Assembly (NCBI RefSeq): GCF_003718735.1
Contig: NZ_CP033460.1
Coordinates: 744,001 to 808,000, forward strand
DNA from: Staphylococcus debuckii
GTDB lineage: Bacteria > Bacillota > Bacilli > Staphylococcales > Staphylococcaceae
DNA: 64,000 nucleotides
Reading direction: 5' to 3'
Every line of letters starts with the position of its first letter. Position 1 is the first letter of the stretch. The position numbers and the translations under genes are program-made. Under the pieces are notes generated by a model, which had not been told where the DNA came from, did no database searches, and was given only the letters and a program-made list of their open reading frames with translations. Below are positions 34,009 to 42,616 of this stretch, in pieces.

Positions 34009-34620
34009 ATCAAAAACGAAGGTTTAAGAGACGGAGTGATTGAGAATGAAGTTGATCGTGAAGCGGCTTATGAAAGTTTGATTAAACAGTCTAAAAGGCT
34101 CTCAAATATGTTTGATGAATTGACGAATGTTGCAGCGTTGGAATTACCCAATAAAGAAGCGGTGGAAATGATACAAATCGATCAACTGCTTATTACAATT
34201 TTAAGCGGCTACGAACAGCGCATGAAACTAGATTTACGTAATTTAGAAGTGAATTTTTGTAATCAATTTGAACCCTTTAAACAATATCCTCGTCCTTTAG
34301 AACGTATTCTAACCAATTTAATAGATAATGCTTTGAAATTTTCTCCCTCAGGCAGTCCCATTAATTTGTCACTGGCTGAAAATCATCAAAACATCGATAT
34401 TATAATTCAAGATAAAGGAATAGGCATTCAGCCTGAACATCTTTCGCGTATCTTTGAGCGTACATTCAGAGTTGAACATTCAAGGAATAACGAAACTGGA
34501 GGTTCTGGTTTAGGTCTGTATATTGCTAACGAATTAGCAGCACAAATCGGTGGAACAATTAAAGCAGAAAGCAACCCGGGTAAAGGCACCAAAATGATTG
34601 TTTCGATTCCGAGATTATAA
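34009..34620 (+). pseudogene. Sensor histidine kinase lacking its 5' part
   Basis: The open frame starts abruptly after a TAA at 33991 and reads IKNEGLRDGVIENEVDREAAYESLIKQSKRLSNMFDEL, the second half of a HisKA dimerisation domain. The phosphorylated His and every sensor segment are missing. The ATPase domain is complete: N box LTNLIDNALKFSP, G1 DKGIGIQ, F box FERTFR, G2 GGSGLGLYIANEL. A GTG at 34036 follows GACGG but would give a non-functional kinase. No response regulator is adjacent. It marks the right edge of the segment that holds IS431 and the cst genes. Confidence 0.85.
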
Positions 34621-34625
34621 AAAAA

Positions 34626-34711
34626 TAGAGGTTTGGACAATATTTTTGTCCTAACCTCTGCTTTTTAAAAGATAGCGACTATCTGAATAAAAATTGTACT
34701 GCTATATTAGT
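34626..34711 (-). repeat. Hairpin and short interspersed element E4
   Basis: AGAGGTTTGGACAA (34627-34640) pairs with TTGTCCTAACCTCT, a GAGACAT-type gene-end hairpin. Next, read on the minus strand, CTAACTAATATAGC ... TTATTCAGATAGTCGC resembles the end of element E2. It overlaps the last bases of scdA. Confidence 0.5.
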
Positions 34712-35399
34712 TAGTTTCTTTTTGCAGACATTTTTCAAAAAGTACATGATTTTCTAAATGAACATGTTGCAATGTTGCTTTTTCTAGAGCGGCAATTCTA
34801 GTATATACTAAACGCCAAGTTCCGCATGCTTCAACAGGAGGTTGGAAATCATTTGTGAGTTCTTCCATTTTTCGTAAAATAACTCCTGTATTATCATGAT
34901 CTGATTTTAAATCTTGAATAATCGCATTAATATTTTCAACGTCTTTTCCTTCAGCAAAGGCAATCAGTTGAGGGAAGTCTTCCTTATCTTCTTTTTCAGT
35001 GTGTTCTAACATATTATTTTTAAAAGTCGTATACAAATCTTTCAATTCTAGAAGATATGGATGATTTGGACCGTGGACTTTCGCTAATTTAGTAACATAA
35101 GGTGTTAAATTTTTAAATTCTTCTTTCATAGGTTGATGATAAGCATCTTGAATGTATTGGATTAATGAAGGAATACTGAGATATTTAGGATTAAGACCTT
35201 CAGAACTAATATCTTGTTTACTTACTGCTTCTAATTCTGCTAATAAATCTTCTAATACTACTTTTTTCTTATCTTCTGCTGCTTTCTCGATAGTCACTTG
35301 CCCACCACAGCAAAAATCTATTCCAGAATGTTTGAAGACATCCGCAGTTTTAGGATAGTCGGTCACAACATTCGCTACAACATCATTTTTAGTAATCAT
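34707..35399 (-). CDS. scdA: Iron-sulfur cluster repair di-iron protein ScdA
   Basis: The 231-residue protein has the N-terminal ScdA domain with [12 protein letters not shown] (Cys-Cys pair near residue 31) and a C-terminal hemerythrin-like four-helix domain with conserved His residues ([11 protein letters not shown] near 117, [14 protein letters not shown] near 140, LKSDHDNTG near 170, [13 protein letters not shown] near 215). It repairs iron-sulfur clusters after nitrosative or oxidative damage. The ATG at 35399 follows AAAGGAGAATGCTTT; the longer frame to 35432 is rejected. Confidence 0.93.
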   Translation of the reverse strand: MITKNDVVANVVTDYPKTADVFKHSGIDFCCGGQVTIEKAAEDKKKVVLEDLLAELEAVSKQDISSEGLNPKYLSIPSLIQYIQDAYHQPMKEEFKNLTPYVTKLAKVHGPNHPYLLELKDLYTTFKNNMLEHTEKEDKEDFPQLIAFAEGKDVENINAIIQDLKSDHDNTGVILRKMEELTNDFQPPVEACGTWRLVYTRIAALEKATLQHVHLENHVLFEKCLQKETN

Positions 35400-35655
35400 A
35401 AAGCATTCTCCTTTTGATTCACTTCGACTCATCTCTAGTATAAGGAGAAGGGGAACAAATAAAAATAGTGATTTATTTAAGATAATGAAAGAATAGTAAA
35501 ATAAAAATAATCGATCTTTAATTTTATTTGAAAAAGTTACTTTAAGAGTGATATGACTCTAAAAGGAATACTTTTCGAGATGTTTATTATCTATTTTAGT
35601 TACAAAACACTTCAATGGTAACTTAATAATCCTTTGTGTCAGATTTCTGAATTAT

Positions 35656-35670
35656 TGATAATTATTCTCA
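35656..35670. promoter_or_regulatory. Fur-like box upstream of scdA
   Basis: TGATAATTATTCTCA matches TGATAATNATTATCA at 14 of 15 positions. It lies about 257 bp before scdA, between scdA and the end of the aldo/keto reductase gene. The gene-free stretch 35400-35723 holds nothing else except the hairpin at 35680-35713. Confidence 0.5.
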
Positions 35671-35682
35671 TTAATAAAATAA

Positions 35683-35713
35683 AGACTAGAACAATTTATG
35701 TCCTAGTCTCGTT
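35683..35713 (-). terminator. Terminator of the aldo/keto reductase gene
   Basis: AAGACTAGAAC pairs with GTCCTAGTCTC with one mismatch. Read on the minus strand the tail is TTTATTTTATT. Confidence 0.65.
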
Positions 35714-35723
35714 ATGAGTGCGC

Positions 35724-36560
35724 TTATTTTAAAGTACCAATTTTCACTTCGTCAGGATGTTTGCCTTGGCGTAAATTTTTATTTAGCTTATCAATCTTTT
35801 TAACATCTTTCTCTCTTAATTCGAATTTGATAGCATCAAAGTTCTCGTGAATTCTAGAAGGAGTTTTAGATTTAGGAATTACGATGCGGTCATGCATGAG
35901 ATGCCAATTTAGTATAATTTGGGCAGGTGTTTTTTCATATTTCTCAGCTAGTTTTTCAATCACTGGATCTTCAAAAAGACCACGACCGCGCATTAAAGGC
36001 ATCCAAGCAGTTACCTTGATATCATGTTGATCACAAAAATCTTGTAATTCTTGCTGATTTAAGTAAGGATGACATTCAATTTGGTTTACTGCAGGTACAA
36101 TTTCTGTTTCAGCCATTAACTTTTCAAGATGATGCTGCTCAAAATTGCACACACCAATCGCTTTGATGCGTCCTTCTTTATAGAGTTCTTCCATTGCCTT
36201 ATATGTTTCGATAAATAAGCCGTCTTCTTCGCATGGCCAATGCACTAAATAAAGATCAAGATAATCAGTTCCTAATCTTTTTAAAGAAGCCTCAAATTGT
36301 TCTTTTGTACTTTCATAACCTTGAAAATCGTTCCATACTTTAGAAGTTATAAATAATTTTTCGCGAGGAATATCACCTTTTTTAAGTGCTTCACCTAATT
36401 CTTTTTCATTTTTATAGATATAGGCTGTATCAAATGAACGATAACCAGCTTTTTCTGCAGCTTTCACTGCAGGTTTCATATGTGATTCATCAATTTTATA
36501 AACACCGAAACCTACACGTGGCATTTTTAAACCGTTATTCAACTTAGTGGTCTTCTTCAA
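35724..36560 (-). CDS. Aldo/keto reductase
   Basis: The 278-residue AKR-superfamily enzyme has MPRVGFGVYKI at the start and the tetrad region FDTAYIYKNEKELGEAL (Asp and Tyr), FITSKVW (Lys) and YLVHWP (His). The late IPKSKTPSRIHENFDAI binds NADPH. It reduces aldehydes or ketones such as methylglyoxal; the substrate is unknown. A TTG start at 36560 is preferred because AAAGGAG lies 8 nt before it; the longer frame to 36614 has no ribosome site. Confidence 0.88.
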   Translation of the reverse strand: MKKTTKLNNGLKMPRVGFGVYKIDESHMKPAVKAAEKAGYRSFDTAYIYKNEKELGEALKKGDIPREKLFITSKVWNDFQGYESTKEQFEASLKRLGTDYLDLYLVHWPCEEDGLFIETYKAMEELYKEGRIKAIGVCNFEQHHLEKLMAETEIVPAVNQIECHPYLNQQELQDFCDQHDIKVTAWMPLMRGRGLFEDPVIEKLAEKYEKTPAQIILNWHLMHDRIVIPKSKTPSRIHENFDAIKFELREKDVKKIDKLNKNLRQGKHPDEVKIGTLK

Positions 36561-36673
36561 AATGAGTCGCTCCTTTGCCCTTTTTCTTAATTGTAACAAA
36601 CAACTTATCTGCAATACTATTAATTAGATAGCTAAAAAGTAAAAGTATAAAATTATACGTAATTTATTCGCAC

Positions 36674-36720
36674 AAAAAAATAGAACCGAAATTCAAAATA
36701 AATTTGAACTTCGATTCTAT
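36674..36720 (-). terminator. Terminator of the GlsB-like gene
   Basis: ATAGAACCGAAATTCAAA (36680-36697) pairs with TTTGAACTTCGATTCTAT (36703-36720). Seven T residues follow on the minus strand. Confidence 0.9.
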
Positions 36721-36753
36721 CAATGAAAGTCTCATATTAGCTATAACATCTCA

Positions 36754-37008
36754 TTATTTACGTTTACGCATTGCACCGAAAATGAATGATACAATAGCAA
36801 CTAAAATAATTGTACCGATTAATGCAGGGAAGATTGAGATGCCGCCGAAGCTAGGTCCCCAATGTCCGAAAATAGCTGAACCTAACCAAGCACCAACGAT
36901 ACCTGCAATAATATTACCTAAAATTCCGCCTGGAATATCTTTACCTAAGATTGCGCCAGCTAACCAACCGATTAACCCGCCGACAATTAACATTATAATT
37001 AATCCCAT
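36754..37008 (-). CDS. GlsB/YeaQ/YmgE-family stress membrane protein
   Basis: The 84-residue protein has three glycine-rich membrane segments: GLIIMLIVGGLIGWLAGAIL, GGILGNIIAGIVGAWLG and a C-terminal helix ending MRKRK. This is the transglycosylase-associated protein family. Such proteins are induced by stress; the molecular role is unclear. The ATG at 37008 follows GGAGGGAATTATA. Confidence 0.88.
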   Translation of the reverse strand: MGLIIMLIVGGLIGWLAGAILGKDIPGGILGNIIAGIVGAWLGSAIFGHWGPSFGGISIFPALIGTIILVAIVSFIFGAMRKRK

Positions 37009-37111
37009 TATAATTCCCTCCTGTCTCTCTAACAAAATTGTTCTTTTTGTTTTGCTTTTATTTCTATACCACTCAAACAGAAGGGATAATCATTAAATAA
37101 TCAAATTTGTA

Positions 37112-37696
37112 CTAAAATATTTTTATCCATAATAAAAACAAGATTAGAATTAAATAAATAATTACGAAAATATACCAAAATGGTGTAAGTAATGTCATTA
37201 TCATGAAAGATAACACTATTAATATAGTGCCTAGAGTTAATTGACGACGTAATTTCTTAGATGATTGGTGGTTCCCTTTTTCATCGCTATTTTGAAAAGT
37301 GCTTAAAAATAACAGAGAGGCACCTATTAAAAAGAATGCAGGAGACAAATAAGGAATAGACATGTAATAAGAATCTTCACTTGTTTTAAATATAATAAAG
37401 AAGGAGATGCTCATCAGCGTAAATACAATAAATGCTACAAATTTTTGAGTTTCAAAGACAATCGGGCGCAGTTTCCAATCTGCAAGTAGGGCAAGTCCAG
37501 CCCAAATTATCATGAAAGTCACAAGTGAATATGAAATAAAATCATATTTACCAATAATATAGATGTTGACGACACTATTGATTGCTAGAGCAACTAATAG
37601 TGTGCTGAGTCTTAATTGACGTGGGGTGTGCAGCCACATATCGACTCCGATTGCTAATAATATAATTGAAATATTGATAATTATGTAAACGAGCAT
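37112..37696 (-). CDS. Integral membrane protein, unknown function
   Basis: The 194-residue protein has six or seven hydrophobic segments and short loops (TPRQLRLS, FQNSDEKGNHQSSKKLRRQL). I do not recognise a family. The ATG at 37696 follows AGGAGACACATCAT. It is monocistronic, with an upstream bidirectional terminator at 37801-37846 separating it from queE. Confidence 0.7.
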   Translation of the reverse strand: MLVYIIINISIILLAIGVDMWLHTPRQLRLSTLLVALAINSVVNIYIIGKYDFISYSLVTFMIIWAGLALLADWKLRPIVFETQKFVAFIVFTLMSISFFIIFKTSEDSYYMSIPYLSPAFFLIGASLLFLSTFQNSDEKGNHQSSKKLRRQLTLGTILIVLSFMIMTLLTPFWYIFVIIYLILILFLLWIKIF

Positions 37697-37800
37697 ATGA
37701 TGTGTCTCCTGACTACTATTATTCACTGAAGTATTATATCAAATTATAAGTGTTTTAATCATTAGAAAACACTTTGCGAAAGAAGAGAAGAATAGTATTA

Positions 37801-37846
37801 AAAAAGATTGCTCTGTTTTAAATAGACAAAACAGAACAATCTTTTT
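37801..37846. terminator. Bidirectional terminator between queE and the membrane protein gene
   Basis: AAAAAGATTG.TCTGTTTT pairs with AAAACAGA.CAATCTTTTT. A runs and T runs on both sides allow either direction; on the minus strand it ends the queCDE operon. Confidence 0.9.
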
Positions 37847-37859
37847 GAGAATATATAAT

Positions 37860-38573
37860 TTATACACCTTTTTGATTGCTCCAAAGAAGGGTATGAAGTT
37901 GCGGCAATACATAAGCTTGATTCATATCACTGCTGTGCATTACCGTCTCTACTAAACTTTCATAACGTTCTAGTAAACGTGAGGTATGGTTTTCAACTTC
38001 TTCCTCTAAATAAGGATTGCCGACTTGTAAGTAAAATGGAATATCAGGATAGCGATGATGAATTTTTTTAGCGAATTCAAAGTCCCTGTCTTCAAAAACA
38101 ACTACCTTTAAATTTAAGGATTCCGGTACGCATTGAGCAATGACATCATCTAATATTTCTAAGTTAGGTTTCATACCTGAGCTTGGTGGTTTCGGACTAA
38201 TAGTTAAGTCGTTGATTTGGCGCATCCAAGGTTGATAACGACTGCCTTGGGTTTCTAAAGCGGTTTCGATACCTTGTTCTTCAAATAAATCCACTAACGC
38301 TTGAATTCCTTTAATTAAAGCAGGGTTGCCACCTGAAATTGTAACGTGATTAAAACAATCTCCGCCAACTTCCTTTAATTTCTGATAAATTTCTTCAGCG
38401 GACATCATTTGAATATCTTCTTTTGCACTGCCGTCCCAAGTAAACTTAGAATCGCACCAACTGCAATGATAATCACAACCTGCCGTGCGGACAAACATAG
38501 TTTTGCGGCCGATAACTCTTCCTTCACCTTGAATAGTAGGGCCGAAAATCTCTAATACAGGTATTTTAGCCAT
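37860..38573 (-). CDS. queE: 7-carboxy-7-deazaguanine synthase QueE
   Basis: The 237-residue radical SAM enzyme has EIFGPTIQGEG at the start, AGCDYHCSWCDS (C-x3-C-x2-C) near residue 30 and the glycine motif TISGGNPAL near residue 79. It forms 7-carboxy-7-deazaguanine from the QueD product. The ATG at 38573 lies 7 nt after AAAGGAG and overlaps queD by 8 bp. It is the last gene of the preQ1-riboswitch operon. Confidence 0.95.
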   Translation of the reverse strand: MAKIPVLEIFGPTIQGEGRVIGRKTMFVRTAGCDYHCSWCDSKFTWDGSAKEDIQMMSAEEIYQKLKEVGGDCFNHVTISGGNPALIKGIQALVDLFEEQGIETALETQGSRYQPWMRQINDLTISPKPPSSGMKPNLEILDDVIAQCVPESLNLKVVVFEDRDFEFAKKIHHRYPDIPFYLQVGNPYLEEEVENHTSRLLERYESLVETVMHSSDMNQAYVLPQLHTLLWSNQKGV

Positions 38574-38991
38574 TGCGGAACTCCTTTGGTCGATAAACAA
38601 CATAGCTGGAAGGTGTTTCACGCAGATATACTTGCGCACATTTCGGGTGATTAGGTTGTTGTTCTAATATTTCTTCAGTCATTTTGCAGATGGTCTGTGC
38701 TACTACTTCTGTTGACGGCATTTTGTCTTTGAATTGCGGTAAGTCGTTTAATAAATAATGATCAAATTGTTCGTGTATTTGTTTTTTTAAGTAAGCGAAA
38801 TTAATTAAGAAACCACTATGGTCTAATTCGTCACCGACAATCGTTAAATTCACAAAATAAGTATGACCATGCGTACGCACGCATTTACCTGCATCTTCAC
38901 ATGGAATATAGTGTGCTGCTGCAAAATGAAAATCTTTATTTAATTCGAACGCGTAGGGATGAGAAACACTGGGGTAAATTTGTTGTAACAT
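38566..38991 (-). CDS. queD: 6-carboxytetrahydropterin synthase QueD
   Basis: The 141-residue protein has the zinc-binding HFAAAHYI and RTHGHTYFVNL His residues and the catalytic Cys in EDAGKCVRTHGH. It has the late PSTEVVAQTICKM and Glu of VYLRETPSS. It converts dihydroneopterin triphosphate to carboxytetrahydropterin. The start lies 1 bp after the queC stop. GTP cyclohydrolase, which makes its substrate, is not in this window. Confidence 0.95.
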   Translation of the reverse strand: MLQQIYPSVSHPYAFELNKDFHFAAAHYIPCEDAGKCVRTHGHTYFVNLTIVGDELDHSGFLINFAYLKKQIHEQFDHYLLNDLPQFKDKMPSTEVVAQTICKMTEEILEQQPNHPKCAQVYLRETPSSYVVYRPKEFRNG

Positions 38992-38992
38992 C

Positions 38993-39664
38993 CTACTTCA
39001 CTCCTTTTTCTTCTAAATAAGCATTTAAACCGCGTGCACGTAATTTACAGGCAGGGCATTCACCGCAACCATCTGCAATAATGCCGTTGTAGCAAGTTAA
39101 TGTTTGAGTACGTACATAATCTAAGACACCGAGTTGGTCGCTCAACGCCCAAGTTTCCTTTTTGTCTAGCCACATCAATGGTGTGTGGATAACAAAGTTT
39201 TTATCCATCGATAAGTTCAATGTGACGTTCATAGATTTAACGAAATCATCACGGCAGTCCGGATAACCTGAGAAGTCGGTTTCACAGACACCTGTAATAA
39301 TGTGGCGTGCTTTGATTTGATAGGCTAATGCTCCAGCGAATGATAAAAATAATAAATTTCTAGCCGGTACAAAGGTATTAGGAACACCATCATCCGTTTG
39401 TTCGATTTCTAAATTATGTTGTGTGAGTGCATTAGGAGTAAGTTGGGAGAGAAGCGACATGTCTAGAATATGATGTTTTAAACCTTGCTCATCTGCAATT
39501 TTCTTTGCGACTTCGATTTCTGTATCATGACGTTGACCATATTGGAATGTAACGAGTTCAACTTCTTCAAATTTTTCTTTTGCGTAAAAAAGACATGTTG
39601 TACTATCTTGACCACCGCTGAATACAACCAGCGCTTTGTTATCATCAAGTGTGTGGGCTGACAT
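38993..39664 (-). CDS. queC: 7-cyano-7-deazaguanine synthase QueC
   Basis: The 223-residue ATP pyrophosphatase has the PP-loop [13 protein letters not shown] near residue 13 and the zinc-binding [19 protein letters not shown] near residue 190. It turns the QueE product into preQ0 using ammonia and ATP. The ATG at 39664 follows AAAGGAGCAATCAATTT. It is the first gene of queCDE and is transcribed from a leader that holds a preQ1 riboswitch. Confidence 0.95.
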   Translation of the reverse strand: MSAHTLDDNKALVVFSGGQDSTTCLFYAKEKFEEVELVTFQYGQRHDTEIEVAKKIADEQGLKHHILDMSLLSQLTPNALTQHNLEIEQTDDGVPNTFVPARNLLFLSFAGALAYQIKARHIITGVCETDFSGYPDCRDDFVKSMNVTLNLSMDKNFVIHTPLMWLDKKETWALSDQLGVLDYVRTQTLTCYNGIIADGCGECPACKLRARGLNAYLEEKGVK

Positions 39665-39705
39665 AAATTGATTGCTCCTTTATCTTTCGCGGCCTAACTG
39701 AAAAT

Positions 39706-39768
39706 AAAAAAATTGGACGCTGTATGAACTGCTTTGCTGTAAGTACAAATACAAGTTCTCAGGTCCAA
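39706..39768 (-). terminator. Terminator in the queC leader
   Basis: Read on the minus strand, TTGGAC pairs with GTCCAA, with an inner GAACT / AGTTC stem, and TTTTTTT follows. It lies about 40 nt before the queC start and about 70 nt after the preQ1 aptamer. Confidence 0.75.
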
Positions 39769-39838
39769 GTTGACATGATAGACAATTTAATTTTATATTG
39801 CCTATCTCTATAAAAGATAGACGATTGAAAGTAAAAGT

Positions 39839-39875
39839 CTAGTTTTTTATAGAGGGTATCAGCTAGGAACCTCTG
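39839..39875 (-). promoter_or_regulatory. preQ1-I riboswitch aptamer
   Basis: The minus strand reads AGAGGTTCCTAGCTGATA then CCCTCTATAAAAAACTAG, the preQ1 class I hairpin and its A-rich pseudoknot tail. It controls queCDE. CTCTATAAAA of the aptamer (plus strand 39845-39854) is exactly complementary to TTTTATAGAG downstream (plus strand 39806-39815), which gives a competing structure when preQ1 is absent. Confidence 0.93.
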
Positions 39876-40010
39876 TTAATTGAATTCGTTAGATAGAATA
39901 ATATATTTACAGGACAAAATCAAGACAGACTTCATGGGGTGTGTTACATTCTGGTGGATTATTTTGTAAAATAGATTTAAATCAAGCAATTTTGTTAAGG
40001 GGTATAGAGT

Positions 40011-40598
40011 ATGATTATTATGATAGATAACAAAGATTCATTTACATACAATATAGTAGATTATCTGACTGTAGAAAGCGGGTCGGAAATTAAAGTAATA
40101 GACAGCAAAGATTTAACATTGCGAGAACTTGAAGCACTTCAACCTTCAGCGTTAGTTATTTCTCCAGGTCCTGGAAGTCCGAGCGATTATCCAATTTTAT
40201 TCCAAATTCTTGAAAGATTTGAGGGTAAGATTCCTATCTTAGGTGTATGTCTCGGCTTTCAATTGATCATTGAGTATTATGGCGGCTCAATCATACCGAA
40301 TACACGTCCGGTACATGGTCATACTACCAGCATTACGACTACTGCAGAAGGCATATTTGAGGGGTTGCCTCAATCATTTCAAGTGATGCGTTACCATTCA
40401 TTAATGGCAGATCCTGCTGAAATTCCTGCAGTATTAAAAGTAACCGCTGAAAACACCGAACATATTATTATGGGCGTTCAACACCAATCTTACCCTGTAT
40501 ATGGGGTGCAATATCATCCAGAATCAATTTTAAGCGAATATGGGCATGAACAATTCCGACTGTTTGCACAGAAAGCGGGTGAAAGGGTTGTTAGCTAA
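40011..40598 (+). CDS. pabA: Aminodeoxychorismate synthase glutamine amidotransferase
   Basis: The 195-residue class I amidotransferase has ISPGPGSPSDYP near residue 50, the nucleophile in LGVCLGFQLI near residue 79, and the His-Glu pair in GVQYHPESI near residue 168. It supplies ammonia to PabB for p-aminobenzoate and folate. It could serve anthranilate synthesis, but the neighbours (PabB and PabC homologues) point to folate. It has AAGGGG upstream and overlaps pabB. Confidence 0.9.
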   Translation: MIIMIDNKDSFTYNIVDYLTVESGSEIKVIDSKDLTLRELEALQPSALVISPGPGSPSDYPILFQILERFEGKIPILGVCLGFQLIIEYYGGSIIPNTRPVHGHTTSITTTAEGIFEGLPQSFQVMRYHSLMADPAEIPAVLKVTAENTEHIIMGVQHQSYPVYGVQYHPESILSEYGHEQFRLFAQKAGERVVS

Positions 40599-41721
40599 AT
40601 TCAACTTTCGTTACTACGAGGATGAAACTAAGTATCATACCTACCATTATGATTTTGAAAGTATCCAAGCATCTTCTGTAGCTTATCATTTAGAAGATGT
40701 CAAAGATGTGCTGGCCTTTGCGGAAGCTTATCAGAAAAAGGGTGAATATGTGGGTGTGTATCTACCTTACGAAGCAGCACCGGCATTCGATTCTGATATG
40801 GAAGTCAATCTACCTGAAACATCAGATTATGTTTATGCGGCTGCTTATGTCTTTACACAACCTGAAGCCACAGCGAAAGCGGAAGGGAAGCATCCACCTC
40901 AACTTTGCTTCAAGTTCCGGTTGCCTGATGAGATGCTGCAAGCGCATATTCAAGCGGTTCAAGAGGCGATTGTTGCTGGAAATACGTATCAAGTCAATTA
41001 TACAACGCGTTTATATGATGAAATCCGTATGCCGATTACTGAATTATATACGTATTTGACCCAAACTGCACATGGAAATTATACAGCGCTCTTAGATACA
41101 GAGGAATTACAAGTGGCTTCCATCTCTCCCGAATTATTTTTCCAGAAGGGAGAATTTAAAGGGACTCAAGATGTGGTGCTGAGTAAGCCGATGAAGGGGA
41201 CGATGCCTCGGGGCGTTGATGAAGCGGATGATCACATGTTCTATGAGCGGTTGGCGCATTCTGAGAAGGATCGTGCGGAAAATGTCATGATTGTGGATTT
41301 ATTGCGGAATGATATTTCGCGGATTGCGGTTCCGGGAAGTGTGAAGGTGTATCAGCCGTTCCATATTGAGCGTTATGAAACAGTCTATCAGATGACGAGT
41401 ATGGTGACTGGAGTGATGCGTCAAGGGACTGCTTTGGTGCGTTTGTTTGAAGCGTTGTTTCCATGCGGTTCAATCACGGGGGCGCCTAAAATCAATACGA
41501 TGCGCTATATTAAACAGTTGGAGGAAGTGCCGCGTCACGGATACTGCGGTACAATCGGTTTAATGTTGCCGGATGGGAAAGCGATATTTAATGTAGCTAT
41601 CAGAACGATACAGTATATTGAAGGTAAAGCGATTTATGGCGTGGGGGCAGGGATTACGATTGATTCGGATCCTGCAGCTGAAGTGTCAGAGTTCAAGGCG
41701 AAAACTAAGATATTGGGGTAG
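40588..41721 (+). CDS. pabB: Aminodeoxychorismate synthase component I
   Basis: This is a chorismate-binding enzyme of about 377 residues. The C-terminal catalytic part has GNTYQVNYTTRL, ISPELFFQ, LSKPMKGTMPRG (with the Lys typical of PabB), ENVMIVDLLRNDISR, FEALFPCGSITGAPKI and YGVGAGITIDSDP. It aminates chorismate. The TTG at 40588, just after GTGAAAGGG and overlapping pabA by 11 bp, is my preferred start; an ATG at 40540 is in frame but has no clear ribosome site. Confidence 0.88.
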   Translation: MLAKFNFRYYEDETKYHTYHYDFESIQASSVAYHLEDVKDVLAFAEAYQKKGEYVGVYLPYEAAPAFDSDMEVNLPETSDYVYAAAYVFTQPEATAKAEGKHPPQLCFKFRLPDEMLQAHIQAVQEAIVAGNTYQVNYTTRLYDEIRMPITELYTYLTQTAHGNYTALLDTEELQVASISPELFFQKGEFKGTQDVVLSKPMKGTMPRGVDEADDHMFYERLAHSEKDRAENVMIVDLLRNDISRIAVPGSVKVYQPFHIERYETVYQMTSMVTGVMRQGTALVRLFEALFPCGSITGAPKINTMRYIKQLEEVPRHGYCGTIGLMLPDGKAIFNVAIRTIQYIEGKAIYGVGAGITIDSDPAAEVSEFKAKTKILG

Positions 41722-41727
41722 TGAAGA

Positions 41728-42336
41728 ATGTATTTGTTTGAAACGATGCGAGTGGATGAAGGCGAGATTCCGAGAAAGGTTTATCATACGAGAAGAATTG
41801 CGCAATCAGCTGAACGATTGGGCTATAGATTTGATAATGAAAAGTGGGAAGAATATCTGGAAGCGATTTGTGCGGAATATGCAAGCGGTGTGTGGCGCTT
41901 AAAGGTTATGTTGGGGAAGGACGGAAGTTTATCGCATCAGATTGTGGAGTTGCCGAATAAGCGTAGTTTCACTGCACATTTTGAGTTGATAGATCATCAA
42001 TTTCCTCAATGGCAATATACGTGCAAAACTTCAGAACGGGAGCATGTCACGCATTCTCATGTTACAGATGTTGTCTTATATTATGATACGACTGGCAAAG
42101 TGTTGGAGTTTGATATTGGCAATGTGGTTGTGGAAGAAGAGGGGCAATGGTATACACCTCCTTTTGAACATGATTTTTTAAAAGGCTGCATGCGCCAAGC
42201 TATGTTGGATAAGGGACAGTTGCAGTTGCGTTCTTATCAGGTTGATGAGTTGAAGGAAAAGTTGAGAAGCGGGCAAGCCCGAATTTTTCTAATAAATAGT
42301 TTGCGAGAGGTTGCCGATATTCGGATTAATCTTTAA
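41728..42336 (+). CDS. pabC: Aminodeoxychorismate lyase-like class IV aminotransferase
   Basis: The 202-residue protein has MYLFETMRVDEGE, YHTRRIAQSAERLGY and the PLP-enzyme segment VLEFDIGNVVVEEEGQWYTPP, like class IV lyases. The late LRSYQVDELKEKLRSGQARIFLINSLREVADI is typical. It is shorter than many PabC proteins (about 270). It begins 6 bp after pabB and completes the pabABC set that makes p-aminobenzoate. Confidence 0.82.
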   Translation: MYLFETMRVDEGEIPRKVYHTRRIAQSAERLGYRFDNEKWEEYLEAICAEYASGVWRLKVMLGKDGSLSHQIVELPNKRSFTAHFELIDHQFPQWQYTCKTSEREHVTHSHVTDVVLYYDTTGKVLEFDIGNVVVEEEGQWYTPPFEHDFLKGCMRQAMLDKGQLQLRSYQVDELKEKLRSGQARIFLINSLREVADIRINL

Positions 42337-42393
42337 AATTGATAATGTTCAGAACAATCAAAGTAAATGAAGGGTATAAATAAAGGTGGCAGC

Positions 42394-42600
42394 ATGTTAG
42401 GAATCATCATTATTTTAATAGTTGCTGCAACATTTCTCGCTCAGCAAGGTTCCAAGCGGTTGATTAAGCGACATTATTATCGAACAGCCCGCTTACTAGT
42501 GAGCGGAATGTTGATGATACAGCTGGTACTCGTGTATTACTTCATGAAATTACTTGTTTTATATATTATAGATTTATTGAATATGTTTTATAACCAATAA
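42394..42600 (+). CDS. Small membrane protein, unknown function
   Basis: The 68-residue protein has two hydrophobic segments (residues ~3-18, ~36-60) around a basic loop (GSKRLIKRHYYRTAR). The ATG at 42394 follows AAAGGTGG. It lies between pabC and the second pxpB gene, 16 bp before the latter, so it may be part of that operon. No family is recognised. Confidence 0.65.
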   Translation: MLGIIIILIVAATFLAQQGSKRLIKRHYYRTARLLVSGMLMIQLVLVYYFMKLLVLYIIDLLNMFYNQ

Positions 42601-42616
42601 TAATTCGAGGTGCGTT

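Noticed and set aside
34036..34620. Complete small histidine kinase
   Set aside because: The phosphorylated His region and any sensor part are missing and the homologous frame continues upstream of the GTG, so this is a truncated gene.
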